DNA of 64,000 nt from assembly GCA_949752745.1 (NCBI GenBank), contig OX457026.1, forward strand, positions 42,563,239 through 42,627,238, given 5' to 3'. The position numbers were made by a program, and so were the translations under genes. Shown one piece after another: positions 35,800 to 64,000 of this stretch. How positions within the stretch are numbered: position 1 is the stretch's first letter; each line of letters opens with the position of its first letter. The notes below the pieces were generated by a model. The model did not search any database. It was not told the origin of the DNA and saw nothing but the letters and a program-made list of their open reading frames with translations. Source of the stretch: Protula sp. h YS-2021. Taxonomy: Eukaryota; Annelida; Polychaeta; Sabellida; Serpulidae.

Positions 35800-36180
35800 T
35801 TTTCCCCCTACTAGTATGGCGAATTATTGACAAGCTGTAAACTGACGAATTAATGACAAATTTATGATAAAGTGGAATTCCTTGGATTTGGCATCGTCAA
35901 ATGGGCAAAGCAAATTAGTCTGTTCCCATTTTTCGACAAATTCTTGACAAAGGAATATTATGTCTGTACCAAGCAACAATTCCACCAAGTTTGAACTTTC
36001 TTCTATCTTCAACGGCTGTGAAATGTGAATACTTCAGAAGTATTTCAAAGACAAGGAGTAAGCCTATTGTAGAAAGGAATCTGGTTTGTTTTACCTTCAG
36101 GCAACGAGTAATTGAGAGCATAGTAACACACGCAAGATGTTTGTTGTTGCTGCAAAAATGGGATACAAAATAACCGAAAT
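35800..36180. other. unique spacer
   Basis: No exon or repeat is supported here. Confidence 0.3.
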
Positions 36181-36184
36181 ACCA

Positions 36185-36716
36185 GTTTCGGTTCGGGGTT
36201 CGGTGTCTTCTGTCGGAGTCCGTTCGGTCAATGCTCGTGTCTGCGGTCGGAGCCCGTCGGTTCGGGGCTCTGCGGTCGGAGCCCGTTCGGTCAGGCTCGT
36301 GTCTGCGGTCGGAGCCAGTTCGGTCACGGCCCGTGTCTGCAGCCGGAGCCCGTTCGGTTCGGTGCTCGTGTCTGCGGTCGGAGCCCGTTCGGTCAGGGCT
36401 CGTGTCTGCGGTCAAGTCCGTTCGGTTCGGGGCTCGGTGTCTTCGGTCGGAGCCCGTTCGGTTCGGGGTTCGGTGTCTTCGGTCGGAGCCCGTTCGGTCA
36501 GCGTTCGTGTCTGCGGTCAAGTCCGTTCGGTTCGGGGCTCGGTGTCTTCGGTCGGAGCCCGTTCGGTTCGGGGTTCGGTGTCTTCGGTCGGAGCCCGTTC
36601 GGTCAGCGTTCGTGTCTGCGGTCAAGTCCGTTCGGTTCGGGGATCAGTGTCTTCGGTCGGAGCCCGTTCGGTCAGGGTTCGTGTCTGCGGTCGGAGCATG
36701 TTTGGTCAGGCTCAAT
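36185..36716. repeat. GC-rich minisatellite (CGGTCGGAGCCCGTTCGGT type)
   Basis: Units of about 29-33 bp built from TGTCTTCGGTCGGAGCCCGT and TCGGTTCGGGGTTCGG, with larger-scale near-duplicated blocks (36413-36516 and 36517-36620). Open frames on both strands through it are artefacts of the repeat. Confidence 0.85.
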
Positions 36717-36739
36717 TGCGAACTATAATTATTTTAAAT

Positions 36740-37832
36740 GGGGTTTGGTCAAGCCATCCCAGTGCCAACTCAGATCACTTTAGTCAACTGAAAGTCAACT
36801 CATCCCACCAAATAACTTAATCCAATACCGAAAATTTTTATCTCTCCTTTTATATATTAAGTTTCATACAACCACAGAAACCAAATTGGCCTGTGTTATA
36901 TTGTAGCAAATTGCAATTGCACTCATGTCTGCAGTACATAATCATTAATGAGCATTAAGATTATGAACAATGGGTGAGACAGGGAGAAAGCTTTGAAATA
37001 TGAATTACACTTGAGATTAGCATTTCAACCGAACACCAAAATTTATGATCTGCCTTTTTATGTTTTGAATTGCAAATAATCACCCGAACAATGCTTGCCT
37101 TTGTGGCAAATTGCAATTGCGATACGAGCACCAAAATAGGTGAGCTGCACTTTTATGTTTGAATTGCATAAAATCACAGCAACCATGTTTGCCTTTGTGG
37201 CACTGTGGTAAATTCCAATTGCAATCTGAACAGTAGCAATTTAACTGGCCCAGAGAAGGATTCACGCGATTTGATAAGCCGATATTTTTTTGTAATTGTG
37301 ATTTATCGTGTTGAGTAAGTTTTGACAGATGTTTGCTGTTGGCAAAATAGCAAATATCGGGCAGTTTCGGCCAAAACCAGCCAGTATAGAGAGGAGTGCA
37401 GAACCAGATCCCGCTCAGTCTCAAGGCTTTTGAAAGCAGTCTGTAGAATTTACGCACCAAGTACCGACTGACAAGAAACAAAACTAACAACCTGAAAAAA
37501 GGTTGTGGTGTGTAAAAAATGATGTGTGACATATCGTGGTTGTCATTTTGAAAAGGATTGTGGTGTGTAAATAGTGATGAGTGAGAATGTCATGCGCATA
37601 GACTGAGCTTATTTAATAAAGTTTTTGCTCCATATAGAAATATTTCTCATTATTTCTTATTATTTCCAAAGAAAAAAAAAACTTTAAAAATTACTGTGGG
37701 CTGAGTTGGTTTGTAGGATGAGTTGACTTTCAGGATGGGCTGAGTTGGTATGTGAAGTAGGATGAGTTGACTTTCAGGGTGGGATGAGTTGGCATGGGAT
37801 GAGTTGGCATTGGAATGAGTTGACCCAAGACC
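36740..37832. mobile_element. inverted-repeat element with GTCAACTCATCCCA arrays
   Basis: The left arm (GGGGTTTGGTCAAGCC, then GCCAACTCA and AAGTCAACTCATCCCACC) and the right arm (complement of GGTCTTGGGTCAACTCATT...) are arrays of GTCAACTCATCCCA-like units in opposite orientation. The interior (36830-37680) has an internal duplication at 37063 and 37149 (GCCTTTGTGGCA) and no recognised gene. The right flank is CTTATATAATA. Confidence 0.75.
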
Positions 37833-37839
37833 TCTTATA

Positions 37840-40540
37840 TAATACAGTGTTTAATATAAATATCAATACAGACTGTGTTTAAAGAAAGTCCGAGGAATAT
37901 TGAAAATTGAATGAGAAATCTAGAAATGTATCCATAAAGTGCATGAAAGGATTTTCACAAACAGACTTTGCCTTTTATGACAGCAAGTTGACCCATCCAG
38001 CGAAACCATACCAGTAAAACTTGTCCCGAATGGTACTGGAAACAAACACAACTCACAAAATGGGGTGCTTCTTACTGACCACACAAGTGTGAGGAACTTT
38101 ATTTGCTGCTTTAGCGAGAATTTCGCACACGTTGAAAACTGAGTTCATGTTGATAAACGATCTTTTACAATGAGTTTAACAGTTAATCAATCGACCTACT
38201 CGCCGTGGCTTGCTTTTTTCGAAAACCAGTTAAATACACGAGTTATCGTAACATAAAGCTGTTAGTGAAATACAAAAGTTATCAGGGGGATTTTAGCTCC
38301 TGGCATAATATAATTGATGCCCGTTATCTATCTTTTATGTAACGAGTTCATAATTCATAAGCAGAGTGGAGTTACACTGGATAAGTAGCTGGCTCGTTAT
38401 CGGCGTGGCAGCTCCGACCGGAGTCCATAGTTTATGACAAAACATCAACAAACGTGACACGCCCGGGATTCACAGCGTACTGGGTGACGTGACGGCCGAG
38501 GCCAAGCATCAGTACAGCTTGTTTCACGCAATGGCTTCCAGTCATTGCTATCTGAAATATTATTATCTTAGCCGACGGACAAGCCGCTGCTACTCTGCCA
38601 TACATAAGCGGAAACCACTTAACACTCCTTAACGAATATATCAAGCAAATAAAAATAAATAGATTTTTTTCTGCTTCGGCCCAAATATGGCACCATCAAC
38701 AAATTCTGTTCTCGGAATACGCTAACATTCACTTTAACGACTTTCTTTTTTGTTTGCAAATAACAAACATATATGTGAACTTGCCTTTTTCAGTTTCATT
38801 AACGAAGTCACTGAAAGCAGTACACAAGCTATAAAGTTATCTACATAACAGATCATTTCAACAATTTCTCTAGCCAACTGGAGAGAGAAAGAAGACGGGG
38901 ACAAGAGAACTAGACATCTACTTTCTAAAATAACAGATCACAGGTACTTCAATTTACAACGTTGTCTCTCGCTGTACAAAATGCAACAATGCCACAGCAC
39001 ACACACTTGCCTCCTTCCAACCGCAATGAACCAAGCCCCGTTCTGGTAACTTTACCACAGTAACAAACCACATCTGATACTCGTGCTCAACCATGGATTT
39101 CCTCAGGCATTATTATTCTATCACTTTTACCACTGTTATCATTATTACACAAAAGTTCATACAGACAACATTTTTTTCCATTGTGGCCGATTAGTTCGAA
39201 ACAATGCCAAACTCTTAAAAAGGTACGAAGCCATAAATAAACAAAATTAACATATTTACTCTCACTGATTTTCTCCACTATTTTCCCGTTGATAACGAGG
39301 TTGATATTAAGGGCTTAAAATGAGAAAAACAGCCGTTTGTGTGCCTTTTCATAAACCTACAAGAACTTTTTCAATAGCGTTTTGTGATAAGAACGGTAAA
39401 CAGACAGACTTTCGGAAATATGTACCGGAGAAGAGACCACCTGACCTCGTAACAGACTGCAGATAGTTCATGTGCGGTGGTAGGACGATTAGGATATTAC
39501 TGCGGACAGTTCATGTGCGGTGGTAGGACGATTAGGATATCATAACTTAAGTAACTGAAGCGCAACTACCGAAGGGAATCTGCTTTACATATCACATTTT
39601 CCCTCATTCTAATATTGTACCGGAGGTAAAACCTTTTTTCACATTCACTGGTGAATAAGATCGATGCGACAAACAAGCAAATAAACGACTCCTTCACACT
39701 CATGACATTTTGGTTTTGTGGCCTGATCCGAATATTTGCCCGCTTCCTCTGTCACGTCGTAATCTATGGACTACATACAACTGATCAGACACCGCCTTAA
39801 TCGATTAGGGAAGGGGGAGGGGGGGGGGGTAGGGTGACGGTGGGGTGTGAGGTAGTGTAAGAGTAACCCCACTGCCGCTATTGTTAAGGTTAGCACACGG
39901 AATTATCGCCCTCCCAACGCCATTTTCTCCATAGGTTTTAATTTCTATCCTCGTACTTACGCACCCACCTCTCCCCCTCATTCTCCACGAGAAACCAAAA
40001 ACACTACTAATTTGATGCCATCCAAAACCCACTAAACACAATGCAATAATGATCTTTCTAAATCGTCTCTTTTACACCGTCAACTGGTCATTTGTCCTGA
40101 ACAACGCCTCTCTGTCAACACCAATCAGAAAAATAACCAGCGAAAGAGAACTAACTGGAGCAAGAAGACTGCAGATAACCCGCGAGTAACACTGTCCAGT
40201 CTCTCGCTGGTGCGGCGAGCGCTCCGTAGATCGGTCACAACCGTTAGCTACGAATATCCGTAAAACAGCAAATAATCGAATAAGGGTATTTAAAATCCTG
40301 ATGTATTTATGTGTTCTTTTTAGATGAGACAAAAAATGTCCAATACATTTTGACCAGCCGAATCCCACTCAGTGACATTAGTGTGTAAATACTCGAGCGA
40401 ACCGCAGTAAGGGTTTTACAGAGTACCTCTGCTCAACACGCAGTATTAACATAGGGTCGTGAAAAAATTTACCAGCAATTTCAAAAGCAATCCCATCATA
40501 TCCGTAGCAGAAGAAAGAGTGAGAAAGACAGTGCAAACAA
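37840..40540. other. no gene supported; 45-bp duplication
   Basis: The stretch GTTCATGTGCGGTGGTAGGA followed by CGATTAGGATAT occurs twice (39468-39500 and 39508-39540). A G tract lies at 39818-39828. A possible terminal exon at 38432-38560 is discussed under rejected items. Confidence 0.4.
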
Positions 40541-40544
40541 GCTC

Positions 40545-41665
40545 ACAAGCGACACGGCTAGACGATCCGTACGAGGCCACTGGTTGGTCTTCTCCTAACA
40601 GGAACGACAAGCGACACGGCTAGACGATCCGGACGAGGCCATTGGTTGGTCTTCTCCTAACAGGAACGACAAGCGACACGGCTTGACGATCCGGACGAGG
40701 CCATTGGTTGGTCTTCTCCTAACAGGAACGACAAGCGACACGGCTTGACGATCCGGACGAGGCCATTGGTTGGTCTTCTCCTAACAGGAACGACAAGCGA
40801 TACGGCTTGACGATCCGGACGAGGCCATTGGTTGGTCTTCTCCTAACAGGAACGACAAGCGACACGGCTTGACGATCCGGACGAGGCCATTGGTTGGTCT
40901 TCTCCTAACAGGAACGACAAGCGACACGGCTTGACGATCCGGACGAGGCCATTGGTTGGTCTTCTCCTAACAGGAACGACAAGCGACACGGCTTGACGAT
41001 CCGGACGAGGCCATTGGTTGGTCTTCTCCTAACAGGAACGACAAGCTACACGGCTTGACGATCCGGACGAGGCCATTCGTTGGTCTTCTCCTAACAGGAA
41101 CGACAAGCGACACGGCTTGACGATCCGGACGAGGCCATTGGTTGGTCTTCTCCTAACAGGAACGACAAGCGACACGGCTTGACGATCCGGACGAGGCCAT
41201 TGGTTGGTCTTCTCCTAACAGGAACGACAAGCTACACGGCTTGACGATCCGGACGAGGCCATTGGTTGGTCTTCTCCTAACAGGAACGACAAGCGACACG
41301 GCTTGACGATCCGGACGAGGCCATTGGTTGGTCTTCTCCTAACAGGAACGACAAGCGATACGGCTTGACGATCCGGACGAGGCCATTGGTTGGTCTTCTC
41401 CTAACAGGAACGACAAGCGACACGGCTTGACGATCCGGACGAGGCCATTGGTTGGTCTTCTCCTAACAGGAACGACAAGCGACACGGCTTGACGATCCGG
41501 ACGAGGCCATTGGTTGGTCTTCTCCTAACAGGAACGACAAGCGATACGGCTTGACGATCCGGACGAGGCCATTGGTTGGTCTTCTCCTAACAGGAACGAC
41601 AAGCGACACGGCTTGACGATCCGGACGAGGCCACTGGTTGGTCTTCTCCTAACAGGGACGACAAG
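40545..41665. repeat. 62-bp minisatellite, about 18 near-identical copies
   Basis: The unit carries GACAAGCGACACGGCTTGAC, GATCCGGACGAGGCCATTGG and TTGGTCTTCTCCTAACAGGA. Copies differ at only a few positions (GCGATACGG, GCTACACGG, CCATTCG). Degraded units follow to about 41830. The array lies about 1 kb downstream of the AMPK alpha stop codon. Confidence 0.95.
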
Positions 41666-41839
41666 CGACACGGCTGGATGAGTCGTTGGCCATTGGCTGG
41701 CCTTCTAACACGGACGAAGGACAACCAGCAACACGAGCCAGACGCGGCCACTGACTTGGTTTTCTCCCACGGAGGCAAGACAAAAAAACGACCCGCCTTG
41801 AAGGGCTGAACGAGGCCATGGGCTGGTCTTGTACAGTTG

Positions 41840-42691
41840 TTTCTTTGGGTCTCACACAACAGTGATAAATACTTTTTAGCACTAAAAGTACAGAAAATAA
41901 CCACAGCATATTTTTTACAATGCACATAAGCAAAGCACGGCCGCCTGCCGTCTCTATACTCCTCATACAGGCCCGGACTTCCCTCGGCGGAGCGCACTAT
42001 TACCTGGGCATAATGACGTGCTCCATAACCACCAATACTTCAGCTTATTCGTACTTTAGTAACTGGTTGAAATTTCATTAGAAACGTTTTTACATTCTGC
42101 ATATGTTTGATTATTAAGTGTTGCACTGAAGGCGTTCACGAACCAAGTACGAGTAACATTCTGCCCAAGGAAATTCTTTACCTGGAGGAGAAAAGATAGT
42201 TCTTAACACAGCTAGCATCACTATTACATACTCAAAACAAACTACACATCTGACTGTTGTTCATGCAATAACTGATGCCACTTGCTGCACACGTTTGCTG
42301 ACAGTCTCCAGGAGAAACGAACCACTCCCGCATTCACGTAGGTTAGCTTCCTTGGCCTAATTTTATGCGATGACAATGTTCATCAATTTTCTCTTTCCAT
42401 GATGTATGGGTAAATCCCACTCTCAGTTTCGTAGTTATCTTAGGGTTATCTGCTATACAGTAATACGCACTACATGTTTGTTAAAATCATGTGATGAATT
42501 GTAAGTAATGCTCTCCACATCCTTCACTCAAGTGCAAGTTACAATACCAACCGAGGAGGCCACTACAAGACGTCTTTAACGCCTTGAACATTGAAACAGA
42601 ATGTCACGAGCCGGCCACACAGACTGATAGACAGGCTGGCGTGAGCTAGAACGCTGTGCCGGTCACGCCACTGCGGTGACGGGTGGCGCGG
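41840..42691. other. AMPK alpha 3' flank / probable 3' UTR
   Basis: The region is downstream of the stop codon on the minus strand. The first few hundred bases should be 3' UTR. I cannot place the poly-A site. Confidence 0.4.
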
Positions 42692-63138
<20,447 letters not shown>

Positions 63139-63660
63139 TTATCTTGTGATGTGGTATTTAAAATTGGAGGTCGGTATGAGCATATCTGTACAATTATCAT
63201 TTCGAGCCTCTTTTACAGCTTTGTCGGCTATCCAGTTTCCTCGGATACCCATGTGACTTGGAACCCAGCAGAACACCATGTCTTTACCAGCTTTGGCGGC
63301 ATCGTCATGCGTTTCCAGAAGGAGAAGGTCAAGGATAATGGGTTTTGATATTTGTAGGTTTTCAATTGATTGCAAACGGGCATAACATGAACTTTTTATA
63401 TCGGCTGATCTTAACTATTGGGACGGCTGCGAAAATAGAGGATTCATCTGGAAGTCTTGTTTTCAAGGTGTTGTTTTCAGTTACAACGGAGGCAGCCGAT
63501 TTATCGTCCAGCTTTGAACCCTCCGTGTACACGAAATGATAGTTTTTAAGATGTGTACTTTGCGTAGGCCAAAAACGTTCTTTGATACCACAGGTTTGGT
63601 GAGTTCCCACTGTGGTACGTTCCGTTTGGTTCTCTGTATTTTGCAATTGACTCCATGGTA
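63139..63660 (-). pseudogene. RNase H domain of a non-LTR retrotransposon, decayed
   Basis: Minus-strand translation shows YHFVYTEGSKLDD (first catalytic Asp replaced by Glu: usual YTDGS), then RLPDESSIFAAV. After a frame change it continues with MQSIENLQISKPIILDLLL and VFCWVPSHMGIRGNWIADKA. This order is the RNase H domain of I/Jockey-group LINEs. The middle, which normally has an SDSxSA motif, is lost. It is about 1 kb upstream of the AMPK start, in the same orientation. Confidence 0.8.
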
Positions 63661-64000
63661 ATGCACTGAGAAACTTTTGTATTTATTTTCAGTTACGAAA
63701 TAGAACAAACTTTCCAGTAAACAGTAACACAAAAGCCGTATATCTACTATACGCGGTGATGTTATTTGTGAACCGGGGTGGGGATGATTAGTTCCGATTG
63801 CATGCAAAACTCAGTGGGCAAACAAACATCGACGTATGTTTGCAAGTCACATGGATACGTAGTGACTACTACTGCCGCAGCATCATCAGCAAAGACCAAT
63901 TACATGATGGTTACTTTACGCCGTTTCGTTTTGCTTAAAGACACCGAAAGTTGAATAGTTTCCTATCAGAGCTAGTGCCGATGTGAAAGTTATTATCAAC
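63661..64000. other. no feature recognised
   Basis: No exon, repeat or hairpin that I can support. Confidence 0.3.

Noticed and set aside
36137..36820. Long open frames on both strands (up to 236 residues)
   Set aside because: They translate the GC-rich minisatellite. All frames stay open because of base composition and repeat period.
37080..37532. 150-residue minus-strand open frame
   Set aside because: It lies inside the 36740-37832 element and crosses an internal duplication. No domain is recognised.
38432..38565. Possible terminal exon on the minus strand (TTTCAG, then about 39 codons ending VTFVDVLS and stop)
   Set aside because: Codon content looks plausible, but I recognise no family, find no upstream exon and no poly-A signal. 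RNA evidence would be needed.
40545..41665. CRISPR-like regular array
   Set aside because: Units are continuous 62-bp tandem repeats without variable spacers, in an animal genome.
41587..41997. 136-residue minus-strand frame partly in the 62-bp array
   Set aside because: The C-terminal part is minisatellite and the rest has no recognisable domain.

Overview
The window is genomic DNA from an animal. The coding content is split by GT-AG introns, the protein families are metazoan, and most of the sequence is transposable elements, satellites and microsatellites. The mixture (Ty3, BEL/Pao, L1/Tx1-like and RNase H-bearing LINEs, many palindromic or terminal-inverted-repeat elements, homopolymer G/C tracts, hairpin-tailed dispersed repeats) suggests a marine invertebrate, possibly a lophotrochozoan such as a mollusc. 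The phylum is inference, not something the sequence proves.

Two host genes can be read, both on the minus strand. (1) A complete 18-exon gene for the catalytic alpha subunit of AMP-activated protein kinase runs from the ATG at 62160 to the stop at 42692. Every exon has AG/GT borders and matching phases, and the spliced coding sequence is 1614 bases (537 residues). Kinase domain, autoinhibitory domain, regulatory linker and C-terminal beta/gamma-binding domain are all present, and the catalytic and activation-loop residues are intact. (2) A small two-exon gene of 138 residues has its first exon at 17548-17324 and its second at 1920-1729. It resembles ParB/sulfiredoxin-fold proteins. Its 15.4-kb intron contains a nested pair of LTR retrotransposons.

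Layout. 1-1.7 kb: no supported gene, a possible hAT terminus near 1063. 1.7-17.5 kb: the two-exon gene. Within its intron is an AT-rich array (2.0-3.2 kb), then a Ty3-type element (3243-16359) with 127-129 bp LTRs and a 5-bp target duplication. A BEL/Pao element (6279-14356, LTRs about 1.06 kb) is inserted into the Ty3 integrase ORF, and a hairpin-bracketed repeat sits at its 3' end. 18-31 kb: dimeric satellite, a 5'-truncated LINE with poly-A and target duplication (21453-23264), dispersed repeats, CA and TA microsatellites and a ~180-bp satellite. 31-36 kb: a 4-kb element with CAGTGTTGCCAC termini inserted in a minisatellite and itself loaded with tandem arrays. 36-42.6 kb: GC-rich minisatellite, an inverted-repeat element and a 62-bp minisatellite of about 18 copies. 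42.7-62.2 kb: AMPK alpha. Its introns hold a minisatellite split by a hAT-type MITE with a perfect 8-bp target duplication, three neighbouring 1.1-1.4 kb elements with array-built inverted repeats, a near-perfect palindrome and two tRNA-derived sequences. 63.1-63.7 kb: an RNase H fragment of another LINE.

The host genes have no visible functional link. The strongest unexplained pattern is the group of inverted-repeat elements whose ends are arrays of a short motif. Two of them (37 kb and 51 kb) are homologous end to end, yet differ at the same position in nearly every unit. One carries the start of a decayed cysteine/histidine zinc-finger reading frame.
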